A stretch of 64,000 nucleotides of DNA, taken from assembly GCA_047629195.1 (NCBI GenBank), contig JBLHWY010000007.1:24783-88782 (forward strand). The letters are read 5' to 3'. Made by a program: the position numbers and the translations under genes. The DNA is from UBA4582 sp047629195. Its GTDB lineage: Bacteria; Pseudomonadota; Gammaproteobacteria; Pseudomonadales; Azotimanducaceae. The notes below the pieces were generated by a model. The model saw nothing but the letters and a program-made list of their open reading frames with translations, was not told the DNA's origin and did not search any database. Below are positions 1 to 8,712 of this stretch, in pieces (position 1 is the stretch's first letter; each line of letters opens with the position of its first letter).

Positions 1-1305
1 TTGAGGGTAAATATTGACACCGCCAGATATTATCGTTTCCGCATTACGGCCAGTTAAAAACAGGTAACCATCTGCGTCGAAGTATCCCATATCACCAAGC
101 GTAAAATATTCGCCAGAATAGCTGTTGTTAGTTTTTTCATCATCTTTAAAATAAACAAACTTGGTCAGGGGTGACCGAAAATAGATGGTACCAACTTCAT
201 CAACCGGCACTTCATTACCATCATCATCGACAATTTTATTATCTGCTTCAGGGGGTGCCTTACCAACACTACCAGGTTTCTTTAACCACTCTTCCGAGTC
301 AATGAAGAAACCGCCACCACCTTCAGTCGCAGCGTAATATTCATAAATGACAGGCCCAACCCAATCTATCATCTCTTGCTTGGTATGAACCGGACAAGGA
401 GCAGCGCCATGCAGGACATAGCGCAGCGTCGAAATGTCATATTTAGCCTGCACGCCTTCGGGTAAAGCCAGCAACCGATGAAACATGGTCGCGACCATGT
501 GTGTATGAGTGATTTTGTGGAGGTCAATCAAGCGAAGAGTTTCTTCAGCATCCCACTTGTCCATCAGCACGGTACCAACCCCGGCAGCTAACGGTAAGGT
601 AATGTTAAACACTAGGGGGGCTGCATGGTAAGCCGGGCCCGTGCAAAGTACTAAATCTTTACCAGCCTGATAGCTTGCTGATTCGATGGTTCGTGTTGTC
701 GTTGCCGCGACGGCCGAAGGAGGAGTTCCAGGCAGTTCCCGTTCCCGAAAAACGCCTTTAGGCCGACCTGTGGTACCCGAGGTATATAGCATTTGACTGC
801 CCATCTCGGGTGCTTCAATATTAGCTTTATCCTCGCCACTAATCGCTTCCTCATAGGCTTGAAAGCCGTCGATAGCGCCTCCAACTGCAAGCGCTATGCT
901 GAGTTGTGGCCCATTGTCTCTTAGCGCTTCTATTGCTGGCTCCTGACAACGAATGTCAGCAATAAAGGCTTTTGCACCACTGTTTTCGACAATATAAGAT
1001 GCATTGTCTCCAGTCAGATGCCAATTGATCGGTGTAATTCGAAGCCCTGCTCGCATGCAAGCATAATAGACTTCAACAAACTCAGGTCTATTTGTGAGTA
1101 ACATCGCAACGCCATCATCAGGTTTCAGGCCCGCTTTTCGTAGCACCCTGGCAAACTGGTTTATTCGCTCATTAAGTTCGGCGAAGCTCCTTTCGCCATA
1201 ATTTGTCACCAGTGCCTTAACGTCAGGTCTCTCTTGCGCATGGTACGCAATGATCATTCCAGTCGAAGCTGCACTCGCCAGTTCTAACTTACTCTCTACA
1301 CTCAC
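1..1305 (-). CDS. AMP-dependent acyl-CoA synthetase/ligase, partial (C-terminus off the left edge)
   Basis: The open frame runs from a GTG at 1303-1305 to the window edge (435 codons) without a stop. Adenylate-forming enzymes activate a carboxylic acid with ATP and transfer the acyl group to CoA. The phosphate-binding signature YTSGTTGRPKG lies at residues 174-184, an aromatic YYAATEGG acid-pocket motif lies near 316, and the hinge region with TGR followed by SGGVNIYP is near 418-434; the C-terminal lid domain is off the window. An AGAGGGG Shine-Dalgarno stands about 9 nt before the GTG, and no better upstream start is seen. The substrate cannot be read from the sequence; a short- or medium-chain or aromatic acid is possible. 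The gene is transcribed away from the small gene at 1615. Confidence 0.9.
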   Translation of the reverse strand, partial: MSVESKLELASAASTGMIIAYHAQERPDVKALVTNYGERSFAELNERINQFARVLRKAGLKPDDGVAMLLTNRPEFVEVYYACMRAGLRITPINWHLTGDNASYIVENSGAKAFIADIRCQEPAIEALRDNGPQLSIALAVGGAIDGFQAYEEAISGEDKANIEAPEMGSQMLYTSGTTGRPKGVFRERELPGTPPSAVAATTTRTIESASYQAGKDLVLCTGPAYHAAPLVFNITLPLAAGVGTVLMDKWDAEETLRLIDLHKITHTHMVATMFHRLLALPEGVQAKYDISTLRYVLHGAAPCPVHTKQEMIDWVGPVIYEYYAATEGGGGFFIDSEEWLKKPGSVGKAPPEADNKIVDDDGNEVPVDEVGTIYFRSPLTKFVYFKDDEKTNNSYSGEYFTLGDMGYFDADGYLFLTGRNAETIISGGVNIYPQ

Positions 1306-1532
1306 CCTGTTCCCCTCTCTTATTAAAATTCTTTTTGTAAATCTTTTTTCAACAATCTGGAAATATGCTGACGTTTGAGATTGCATTATCTTTATCCCCG
1401 AAGCAAGCCAACAGAGACAAGTACAAGAGTCATCAAAACGCAAAATGTTGTGCCATAATATTGTGGCACGCAGGACCTCTCACAAAAGATCAATCCACGT
1501 TTTAAGTCAGGGGCATTTATCCCGTTGATTCC

Positions 1533-1580
1533 TTGATCTTGATCAGGGTCTGAAAAACACATTGCGGTATGCTGCGCTTC
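1533..1580 (+). promoter_or_regulatory. FNR/Anr-type class II promoter
   Basis: TTGAT-CTTG-ATCAG at 1533-1546 matches the FNR/Anr consensus TTGAT-N4-ATCAA at nine of ten positions. A plausible -10 hexamer TATGCT lies at 1568-1573, which puts transcription start near 1580 and the box centre at about -41. That is the classical position for FNR activation. The site lies 69 bp before the start of the 73-residue ORF at 1615. The rest of the 1306-1614 spacer shows nothing else clear; it must also hold the promoter of the leftward acyl-CoA synthetase. Confidence 0.6.
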
Positions 1581-1614
1581 AATAGTAATGAACAACCAAC
1601 CTTGGAGCTTTAAC

Positions 1615-1836
1615 ATGACAGACGCATATTCACTGGCTAAGCAACATCTAAACGAAGGGATAAAACAAGCAGAGGAAAATAATGTTGATTTGAATGCTTA
1701 TGGACAAGCTTTGGTATGGAAATTAATCGAGCGTTATCAGGAAAGCGGCCGACCCAATGGGGATATCGTCGACGAGATACAATACAGCCTCGACAACATT
1801 GCTGACGATAATACTTTTCATGTCTCTAGAAACTAA
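1615..1836 (+). CDS. small hypothetical protein (73 aa)
   Basis: A short acidic, probably helical protein with no family I recognise, no signal peptide and no membrane segment. The ATG at 1615 is preferred over an in-frame ATG at 1588 because GGAG lies about 9 nt upstream of it. It stands alone, between the divergent acyl-CoA synthetase and the convergent SRAP gene. The FNR-like box at 1533-1546 suggests that oxygen limitation induces it. Its function is unknown; size and context would fit a small stress or adaptor protein, but nothing in the residues proves this. Confidence 0.6.
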   Translation: MTDAYSLAKQHLNEGIKQAEENNVDLNAYGQALVWKLIERYQESGRPNGDIVDEIQYSLDNIADDNTFHVSRN

Positions 1837-1891
1837 GCGGTTCTGCAGACATTACAGCCAAACAATGACTAGCGATTAAGTGGAGAGTGCC

Positions 1892-2626
1892 CTAGTTGAC
1901 GATGACGGGGTCACCAATAGTCTCAAGACAGCTCTGATCTTTATGCCTTGCGTTGTTTACATGGGTTGTCACTGGCGTGATGCTGAGGGGAAACTTGTGC
2001 GCAGGTGCTAAAATTTCAGCCAAGATGTCTGCATTTGATTCAGGATTAACCCATGCGTTAACTTCCTCCGACGAAAGCATCACAGGTACTCTGTGGTGCA
2101 ATGAAGCTAAACCTTCTGTTGCCGCGGTAGTGACAATGCTACAACTTTCGATGACAGAACTTTCTCCTTGCCAGGTTTCCCAAATAGCAGCAAACACCAA
2201 ACCTTCAGCATTTACTGGCTCAACATAATAAGGCTGTTTGGCCCCCGCCTCTTTCACCCACTCGTAATAACCTGAAGCAGGAACAATGCAGCGACGTGAT
2301 CTAAAAGGTTGTTTGAATGCTCTGCTGGTCGTGAGCGTTTCACTTCTGGCATTGAACATGGAGTATTTACTATCCGGGCCCTTGGACCAATAAGGCACCA
2401 ACCACCAGCGCATGTCTCTAATATCCCAACTACCCTCCGCTGTTCGAAGCAGCACTGGAACCTGATCCGTCGGCGCAAGGTTATAACGCGTTTCAAGATG
2501 CAAACTCAAAAGCGAAGGATCATTTTGTCCTTGACTTAGAAAAGGGTCGACAGAATGGTCGCCCTCCAGAATGGTCATGACAAATTGCGTCAGAGGTGCG
2601 CTAATAATGTTAAATCGACCACACAC
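1892..2626 (-). CDS. SRAP-family (HMCES/YedK-like) SOS response-associated peptidase
   Basis: SRAP proteins crosslink covalently to abasic sites in single-stranded DNA through the amino group of Cys2 and shield the lesion. The diagnostic N-terminus MCGRF is present, so Cys2 becomes the catalytic residue after Met removal. The other active-site residues are visible: Asn92 in FNARSET, Glu122 in SGYYEW, and His177 in LHHRVPVM. Their spacing (30 and 55 residues) equals that of E. coli YedK (N75, E105, H160). Full length is 244 aa. It lies 7 nt after the aldo/keto reductase gene on the same strand and is probably cotranscribed with it. No LexA box is visible next to it. Confidence 0.93.
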   Translation of the reverse strand: MCGRFNIISAPLTQFVMTILEGDHSVDPFLSQGQNDPSLLSLHLETRYNLAPTDQVPVLLRTAEGSWDIRDMRWWLVPYWSKGPDSKYSMFNARSETLTTSRAFKQPFRSRRCIVPASGYYEWVKEAGAKQPYYVEPVNAEGLVFAAIWETWQGESSVIESCSIVTTAATEGLASLHHRVPVMLSSEEVNAWVNPESNADILAEILAPAHKFPLSITPVTTHVNNARHKDQSCLETIGDPVIVN

Positions 2627-2633
2627 GTTGATC

Positions 2634-3578
2634 TTACCTCTTCGAGATTTTGTTAACTGTTGCCATTTGTTCTTCCGTTAGCTGCCAGTTTGCTGCATCA
2701 ACGTTGGCTTGCACTTGCGCGGCGCTGGTTGCTCCCGCTATCACACTGGAGATATAGGGCTTGGTTACCAACCAGCCAAAAGCAAGCTCCAAAATCGTGT
2801 GCCCCTGCTCCTTTGCAAACTCAGTAAGCCTTTCAACTTTATCAAAATTTTCCTCGGATAGGGCTGCCTCCCCTCTTTCACCCCACATGGCCAAACGTGT
2901 GCCTTCTGGCGCGGCCATTCCACGAGAGTACTTTCCTGTTAGCAGGCCACTAGCAAGCGGAAAGTAAGGTAATAAACCAATATTGAATCGCTTACAGGCC
3001 GGTATTACCTCCTGCTCTAAACGTCTGTCCATCAACGAGTAAAGATTTTGGGCCGTGACGGATTTTTTTAGATTATAGTTGTGTGCGGTCCAGTCGGCAT
3101 CAGCAAGCTGCCAACCGCTAAAATTTGAGTGACCTATATATCTGACTTTACCCTGACTAATTAGATCGTCGAGTGCTCTAAGTGTCTCTTCAATCGGTGT
3201 CGATGGGTCAGGTACATGTTGCTGGTAAAGATCGATATAATCAGTGTTAAGGCGCTTAAGGCTATCTTCTACCGCCTTCATAATATACCGGCGGGAAGCA
3301 CCGCGCTTGTGTTCAGCCTCGCCCATCGGGTTGGCAAATTTGGTAGCAACGACAATACTGCTTCTATCATGGTCGGCGAGCGCGCGACCCAAAAACTCTT
3401 CAGAGCGCCCTTGGGATCCATAAATATCCGCGGTGTCGAAAAAATTCACACCAAGATCGATCGCAGCATTGACAACTTCGGTTGTTGTGCTTTGGTCGCA
3501 GCCACCGCCAAAATTATTACAACCAACACCAACGACTGAAACTTTCATCCCTGTAGAGCCTAGATTTCTATATTTCAC
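2634..3578 (-). CDS. aldo/keto reductase
   Basis: An NADPH-dependent (beta/alpha)8-barrel oxidoreductase of 314 aa, the usual family length, and similar to the YghZ/general stress protein 69 type. Visible features are the N-terminal YRNLGSTGMKVS, the catalytic Asp and Tyr in FFDTADIYG (about residues 47-55), Lys in VVATKFAN, and His in QQHVPDPSTPIEETL. The start is GTG (3576-3578), with AGG about 9 nt upstream. The physiological carbonyl substrate cannot be inferred. It is the first gene of a probable two-gene operon with the SRAP gene and diverges from the serine hydrolase at 3724. Confidence 0.92.
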   Translation of the reverse strand: MKYRNLGSTGMKVSVVGVGCNNFGGGCDQSTTTEVVNAAIDLGVNFFDTADIYGSQGRSEEFLGRALADHDRSSIVVATKFANPMGEAEHKRGASRRYIMKAVEDSLKRLNTDYIDLYQQHVPDPSTPIEETLRALDDLISQGKVRYIGHSNFSGWQLADADWTAHNYNLKKSVTAQNLYSLMDRRLEQEVIPACKRFNIGLLPYFPLASGLLTGKYSRGMAAPEGTRLAMWGERGEAALSEENFDKVERLTEFAKEQGHTILELAFGWLVTKPYISSVIAGATSAAQVQANVDAANWQLTEEQMATVNKISKR

Positions 3579-3723
3579 GGATATTCGCCTATGTGATTAA
3601 CTCATCACGTTACAGCAAGGATAAGACCATTGAACGGAGATATACAAGCTTATGATGCGCTTGCAAGTCAATCCGATTTAGATTCTGTTATCCTTTCCTC
3701 TTTTAGCACCAGAGAAACGAGTC

Positions 3724-4923
3724 ATGCGCTTCAGAAAAATTATCGGTGTGATGACCGTAGCCATTTTAGTTACAGCTTGTGGCGGTGGCAACAGCACCCC
3801 TGCATCAGCTCCTGCATCCAGCTCAGCACCAGCCCCTGCTCCTGTGGACAATCAGGCCGGCACTGCAACAAGTTCCGGCGTGATAAGCCTTGAACCCACC
3901 TGGACCTTAGAACGCGCGCCACCAGAAGCGCTCAATATCGCGTCGTCGGATGTTGAAAGTATACTCACACATATTTTCACTGATCGCGCCGTTCAATCAG
4001 CAACGCTGGTGAAAGATGGCTACATCATTGGTGAAATGTTCAGCGCTGGGGTCGATGCGAATACCCTAGGAACTAGCTGGTCAGTAGCAAAGAGTTTCTA
4101 TTCTGCCGCGATTGGCATAGCTATAGAGCAAGGCTGGATAAATGGCCTGGACCAAAAGGCTAGCGATTTCCTCACTCAATGGCAGGGCACAAACAAAGAG
4201 AACATTACCATTAGACATCTTCTCGAGATGCGCTCGGGGCTTGGCGACCCTGGCACAATATCTCGTTCTCGGAATCAGACGGAACACGCAATAAACACCA
4301 TCAAAATCAGTGCAGAAGACAGTCAGTTCTTCTATTCAAACCCTACTTCACAGTTGTTCGAGCCAATACTGCGAACCGCAACCGGCGTGGATGCACATAC
4401 ATACTTGCGTCAGGAATTACTCTTACCCATCGGCATCGACCCGAATTTAGTGGGCATGTGGTTAGACCCTACCGGTGTTAATCCACTGACCTATATGGGG
4501 TTGGATATGCGACCCGTAGATATGGCACGATTTGGGCTACTATATGCGCGTGGCGGAAAATGGGAAGCCAATCAAGTTGTACCGCAAACGTTCGTACAGC
4601 AAAGTTTATCGACTCAAAGCGTATTTTATGGCTTTCAATGGTGGAGACTTAACAACGCATATTTTGGTCAAGCCACGCCTATCTCTATATCGGCTGCGCT
4701 GGGGCTCAATGGTCAGAAAATTTATGTCTGGGCAGAGCAAGATGTTGTGCTTGTTGTGCAGACTCAATATCAGCACAATCAAAATCAAGGTTATATCTTG
4801 AGCGAACTAAATTTTCCGAACACTTGTAGTGGACGAAATAGTTGTCCCAATTCAACTGGAAGTGATGTACCGCGTTACAACGAGAGAGAACTGATGGTTT
4901 TATTGTCTGCTTTGACCGACTGA
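3724..4923 (+). CDS. beta-lactamase-family serine hydrolase lipoprotein
   Basis: A class C beta-lactamase/esterase-fold protein (399 aa). A lipobox LVTAC puts the lipidated cysteine at residue 19, followed by a Ser/Ala/Pro-rich linker (about 24-42), so it is probably anchored in the outer membrane facing the periplasm. The catalytic motif SxxK is S120-V-A-K123 and the second motif is Y204-S-N206. A W-W-R region near 310 and an L-G-L-N-G-Q segment in the C-terminal part fit the family. Members hydrolyse esters, D-amino-acid peptides or beta-lactams; resistance should not be assumed. It is a single-gene unit, followed 170 bp later by a hairpin and T-run. Confidence 0.88.
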   Translation: MRFRKIIGVMTVAILVTACGGGNSTPASAPASSSAPAPAPVDNQAGTATSSGVISLEPTWTLERAPPEALNIASSDVESILTHIFTDRAVQSATLVKDGYIIGEMFSAGVDANTLGTSWSVAKSFYSAAIGIAIEQGWINGLDQKASDFLTQWQGTNKENITIRHLLEMRSGLGDPGTISRSRNQTEHAINTIKISAEDSQFFYSNPTSQLFEPILRTATGVDAHTYLRQELLLPIGIDPNLVGMWLDPTGVNPLTYMGLDMRPVDMARFGLLYARGGKWEANQVVPQTFVQQSLSTQSVFYGFQWWRLNNAYFGQATPISISAALGLNGQKIYVWAEQDVVLVVQTQYQHNQNQGYILSELNFPNTCSGRNSCPNSTGSDVPRYNERELMVLLSALTD

Positions 4924-5090
4924 GGCAAGTGATTTATCCTGCAGCGCGCTTCGAAGGGCTGTACAACTCGGAGACAATACGGTAATTTGCCGTGCTTTAT
5001 TTATGAATAGAAAGTTTTAGATTTGTAAAGTTTCAGAGTAGAGATCTGAACAGCGGTAAAAGCCACCTATCCAAGACTTCCTAGTTGAAG

Positions 5091-5120
5091 AAAAAGCCCA
5101 GTCATTGGCCTTTTTTTTTT
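5091..5120 (+). terminator. intrinsic terminator or leader attenuator
   Basis: AAAAAGCC and GGC-CTTTTT form an eight-pair stem with a one-base bulge and an eight-base loop, followed by a T-tract of ten or more. It may end the serine hydrolase transcript, but it finishes only 19 nt before the carbamoyltransferase ATG. It could therefore act as an attenuator of that gene, or the gene's transcript may have almost no leader. Confidence 0.5.
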
Positions 5121-5139
5121 AGCTATGAGAAATGGTCCC

Positions 5140-6084
5140 ATGAGACATCTACCCAATTTGCAGTCACTTTCAGCGGTCGAACTCACTGAAATTTTGAACA
5201 AAGCGGCTGAAATCAAGGCAAACCCTGCCGACTTTTACAATTTACTACATCGTAAATCTCTTGCCATGCTGTTTCAAAAAACCAGCACGCGCACGCGCGT
5301 ATCATTTGAAGCTGCAATGACAGAACTCGGTGGTCACGCGATTTATATCGATTGGGCTACTTCGAATTTTGTGCTGTCCGGTATCGAGCACGAAACAGAA
5401 TACTTATCTCGAAATGTCAGTTGTATCATGGCTAGACTGCTCTACAACGAAGATCTAACAAGAATCATGGCCGCGAGTCAGGTACCTTTAATTAATGGCT
5501 GCGACGAAAAATTTCATCCCTGTCAGGCCATGACAGATGTACTCTCTATGATCGAACACTTTGAAGGCGATATCTCTGACGCCCGACTGACTTACCTTGG
5601 TGTTCAAAACAATGTTTCAAATTCTCTGGTCACCATATGCCACAAATTGGGTATTAACCTTACTCTGGCAACGCCCTCTGCAGTTGACAATGGCGAATCC
5701 GAGGATGCATTTGTCCAAGATATTATAAAGAACTCGAATGTCATCTCGCACACCACCGATCCTAAGGCTGCGGTTCAAGGCACAGACTTTGTCTATACCG
5801 ATACCTGGGTTGATATGCAGTATTTTAACAACCCGGATCACAAAGAAGAAAACGAACAGAAACTTATAGAAATGATGCCTTACCAAATCAATTCAGATTT
5901 ATTAAAAGGGGTAGATTGCAAGATCATGCATGATATGCCGATACATGATGGTTTCGAAATTAGTACAGAAATGACAAAAGACCCGCGCGCGATCATATAC
6001 CAGCAAGCCGAAAATAGGCTGCATGCTCAAAAGGGAATTCTATGGTGGTTGTATCAAGAATCCGGACAGTTAGATAACGACTAG
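5140..6084 (+). CDS. aspartate/ornithine carbamoyltransferase-family protein (atypical, ArgF-like)
   Basis: Transcarbamylases move the carbamoyl group of carbamoyl phosphate onto an amino group, giving citrulline in the case of ornithine. The carbamoyl-phosphate motif STRTR is at residues 49-53 and HPCQ at 126-129. NNVSNSL at about 157-163 corresponds to the OTC NNV(A/C)NS loop. The canonical OTC HCLP substrate motif is replaced by H264-D-M-P267, and the 80s-loop residues also differ, so ornithine may not be the substrate. The start at 5140 is chosen because MRHLPNLQSLS aligns with usual OTC N-termini; an ATG at 5125 is in frame. Neither has a good Shine-Dalgarno. No arginine genes are adjacent. 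Length 314 aa is normal. Confidence 0.8.
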   Translation: MRHLPNLQSLSAVELTEILNKAAEIKANPADFYNLLHRKSLAMLFQKTSTRTRVSFEAAMTELGGHAIYIDWATSNFVLSGIEHETEYLSRNVSCIMARLLYNEDLTRIMAASQVPLINGCDEKFHPCQAMTDVLSMIEHFEGDISDARLTYLGVQNNVSNSLVTICHKLGINLTLATPSAVDNGESEDAFVQDIIKNSNVISHTTDPKAAVQGTDFVYTDTWVDMQYFNNPDHKEENEQKLIEMMPYQINSDLLKGVDCKIMHDMPIHDGFEISTEMTKDPRAIIYQQAENRLHAQKGILWWLYQESGQLDND

Positions 6085-6293
6085 AAAAAACGAGGGATAC
6101 GAACTCTCTACGTTGGCAGTGAACATTTTTAGATTCCATCGCTTTTGCTGTCCAACCTTACCAACTTCACCGAGAATAGTTCACTTAGTCATCATTTCCA
6201 ATATTGCAAAACGCGGCAAAAACAGCGCATAAACGATGTGAAAACAGGACACCCACGAGCTAATAAATTAAGAAATAGATTCCGCTATTTCCC

Positions 6294-6350
6294 AAAAAAG
6301 CGACCCGCAGGCCGCGTAAACAGCCTGCAATGACAGGTAAGAAATGTCGC
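6294..6350 (-). terminator. probable intrinsic terminator of glcDEF
   Basis: Reading leftward, an outer stem GCGAC/GTCGC (6346-6350 with 6300-6304) encloses an inner perfect stem GCAGGC/GCCTGC (6323-6328 with 6307-6312) and is followed at once by six T residues. It lies just after the glcF stop. Confidence 0.5.
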
Positions 6351-6363
6351 GCATAATACGCTT

Positions 6364-7584
6364 TTATTCAACGGCTTCGGCAAGCAATTCGACCCAGTGA
6401 ACGACAGGCACATTGGCGCGGCTACCAATGTGCAGCTGGCAGCCAACATTTGCCGTCGCGATAATCTCTGGCTGGTGCTGCTGAAGGTGCGCTAATTTTT
6501 GGTCCAGCAACTGACCCGCAATTTTTGGGTGAGTCACAGAATAGGTGCCTGCAGAACCACAACAGATATGCGCATCAGCCACACGCACTAAATTAAAACC
6601 CGCCTTAGTCAGAATAGCTTCGACGGCACCCGGCAACTTTTGTCCATGTTGCAGAGTACAGGGCGCATGGTAGGCAACGCGGCGAACTGAAGCAGCCGCC
6701 ACTATCGAAAACTCAAATTCTGCCAATAGCTCGCTTACATCACAAATGTGTTTTACGACATCCGCAGCTTTTGATTTGTAGCCCAGATCATATTGAAGGA
6801 TCTGCTCATATTCCTTCAATGTGGCGCCGCATCCAGATGCTGTAGAGACGATCGCGTCATAGTCATTGAGGATAGGATGAAGTTGGTCAATCAATCGTCG
6901 CATCTTATTCCGTCCAGCTTCTGGCGCAGACAAGTGGTAGTCTACCGAACCGCAACAGGACTCATCTTTAAGAAAGCTAACTGCAACACTCTGTTTTGAC
7001 AACAGCTGTGTTAACGCTTGATTAACCTGTGGCGTAGCACCCTTTTGCACACATCCTTCGAGCACTAGCACGCGCTTTATTGGCTCTGCCACAGCGCAGT
7101 GATTAGTAAACGTCTGCGCAGCGACGGTGGGCACTTTTTCAGCGAGCGATGCGGGAAGAAAGAACTTAAACAGGTTGCCAAGCCTCGCAAGTGTTCTGAA
7201 TATCGCGGGCACTGGCATGAGCTTTCTTAACAATGTATCTCGAACCTCAGCGCTCAATGAAGCGGGTCTTAACTGTGCCGAAATCTCTTGGCCAATTTCA
7301 TGCAGCCGAGCATATTTCACACCGGAGGGGCAGGTTGTCTCACAGGCGCGACAAGTTAAACATTGGTCTAGATGCGTCTGGCTCTTCGCTGTGATTTCGT
7401 TATCCTCAAGCATATTTTTGATGAGGTAAATTCGTCCTCGAGGGCCATCAAGCTCATCACCCAACAATTGATAAGTAGGGCAAGTTGCTGTGCAAAAACC
7501 GCAATGGACACAAGTACGCAAAATTGCTTCTGCTTCCTGGACCCTCGGTTCATTAATCAATGTTGCATGAATTTTTGTTTGCAT
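6364..7584 (-). CDS. glcF: glycolate oxidase iron-sulfur subunit GlcF
   Basis: The electron-transfer subunit of the membrane-associated glycolate oxidase, which oxidises glycolate to glyoxylate. Two ferredoxin-type 4Fe-4S motifs are seen: CVHCGFCTATCP near residue 26 and CLTCRACETTCP near 75. Two CCG domains follow, with CCGSVDYH and CCGSAGTY signatures, as in GlcF and HdrD-like proteins. 406 aa is the normal length. It is the third gene of glcDEF, 33 nt after glcE. Marine bacteria use this enzyme on phytoplankton-excreted glycolate; no glcC regulator, glcB or glycolate permease is adjacent. Confidence 0.96.
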   Translation of the reverse strand: MQTKIHATLINEPRVQEAEAILRTCVHCGFCTATCPTYQLLGDELDGPRGRIYLIKNMLEDNEITAKSQTHLDQCLTCRACETTCPSGVKYARLHEIGQEISAQLRPASLSAEVRDTLLRKLMPVPAIFRTLARLGNLFKFFLPASLAEKVPTVAAQTFTNHCAVAEPIKRVLVLEGCVQKGATPQVNQALTQLLSKQSVAVSFLKDESCCGSVDYHLSAPEAGRNKMRRLIDQLHPILNDYDAIVSTASGCGATLKEYEQILQYDLGYKSKAADVVKHICDVSELLAEFEFSIVAAASVRRVAYHAPCTLQHGQKLPGAVEAILTKAGFNLVRVADAHICCGSAGTYSVTHPKIAGQLLDQKLAHLQQHQPEIIATANVGCQLHIGSRANVPVVHWVELLAEAVE

Positions 7585-7617
7585 AGTTGATAGCTAAATC
7601 AATAAGAATGTAGATAT

Positions 7618-8712
7618 TCAGGCTTCGAACAATCTGCCTGCGTTTAGTATCAGCCCAGGATCGAACTGTTTTTTTAGTTTTCGATTAAGTTCAGCAACAC
7701 TACTGCTAAGTTGCTGGAATGGCTGCCTGATAGCTTCAGACGCTTCGTCATGAGTCTCATTAGGCGAGTCTTCTGACTTGCGTCGAAACAGAGTCACAGT
7801 CTGAGGATCAGTTTTTAATCTAGGGGCAAAGGTCGGATTACTTATCCATCGAATTCCGCCGCCCCATTCTACAACTTGCGTATTATCCAATAGCGCAGCA
7901 CTACCAGGTTCCGTTGAAACTCGCCAAAGTGGCCCCCGACCTTTAAAAACATCGAGTTTCTGGTTTTTCAAATCTCGCCAGAATTGCTCACCCTCTTCAC
8001 TCGGAATGCGATCTCCAGATAAGCGAACTGCGGCAACTTTCACCGTTTGTGCGGAGCCACCTATACGAAGGTAGGCAATACCAGAAACCCATGCACTTCC
8101 AGTTAAAGGCAGGCCATTTCTCCGGTAGCGCTGAAAATCGTTTACGGCTTCAACCGCCGATGCAGGCCAAACAAAAGTTGCAGACACCTCGTCGCCCGGC
8201 AGCACTTTGAAGCTCACATCGCAGATGAGTCCTAACTCACCAAGACTACCAACCATCAAGCGGGACACGTCATATCCAGCGACATTTTTCATCACTTGAC
8301 CACCCATTTCATAAGCCGTTCCACGACCATCAATGAACGAAACACCCAATACATAATCCCTCACAGAACCAAAGTATGGTCTTGCTGGTCCGGATAAACC
8401 CGCAGCAACTACGCCACCTATCGTCGCATTACCTTGAAACTCTGGCGGCTCAAATGGCAGGCGTTGGCCATTATCTAGCAGTAACTTTTCAACATCGGCT
8501 AACAGTGTCCCTGCTTTCAAACGAATCATCAATTCGTCTTTGCGGTAATCAATAACACCAGCATAATCGTGGCAGCCGATCGATTCCGACAGCCCATTAT
8601 TCATTTTGTTACCTAAAAATGACTTGCTGCCCCCACCCTCAATTTGCAACGGTGTTTTTATCTTATAAGCCTGCGCGATCCGTTCCGCGAGTAAATTTAG
8701 CTGCTGCGCCAT
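7618..8712 (-). CDS. glcE: glycolate oxidase FAD-binding subunit GlcE
   Basis: A second, shorter FAD-binding-type-4 (PCMH-fold) subunit of glycolate oxidase. The FAD-binding stretch around residues 91-112 contains the P(x)2FQGNATIGG and AGLSGPARPYFGSVRDY features, and a later GGQVMKNVAGYDVSRL segment is typical of GlcE. 364 aa is close to the family length. Its ATG overlaps the glcD stop (TAATG at 8710-8714 on the minus strand), which indicates translational coupling and a fixed stoichiometry with GlcD. Confidence 0.95.
   Translation of the reverse strand: MAQQLNLLAERIAQAYKIKTPLQIEGGGSKSFLGNKMNNGLSESIGCHDYAGVIDYRKDELMIRLKAGTLLADVEKLLLDNGQRLPFEPPEFQGNATIGGVVAAGLSGPARPYFGSVRDYVLGVSFIDGRGTAYEMGGQVMKNVAGYDVSRLMVGSLGELGLICDVSFKVLPGDEVSATFVWPASAVEAVNDFQRYRRNGLPLTGSAWVSGIAYLRIGGSAQTVKVAAVRLSGDRIPSEEGEQFWRDLKNQKLDVFKGRGPLWRVSTEPGSAALLDNTQVVEWGGGIRWISNPTFAPRLKTDPQTVTLFRRKSEDSPNETHDEASEAIRQPFQQLSSSVAELNRKLKKQFDPGLILNAGRLFEA

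Noticed and set aside
1953..2228. Open frames antisense to the SRAP, glc, lhr, fapA and pnt genes
   Set aside because: They are mirror frames of well-supported genes, with no start signals or family features.
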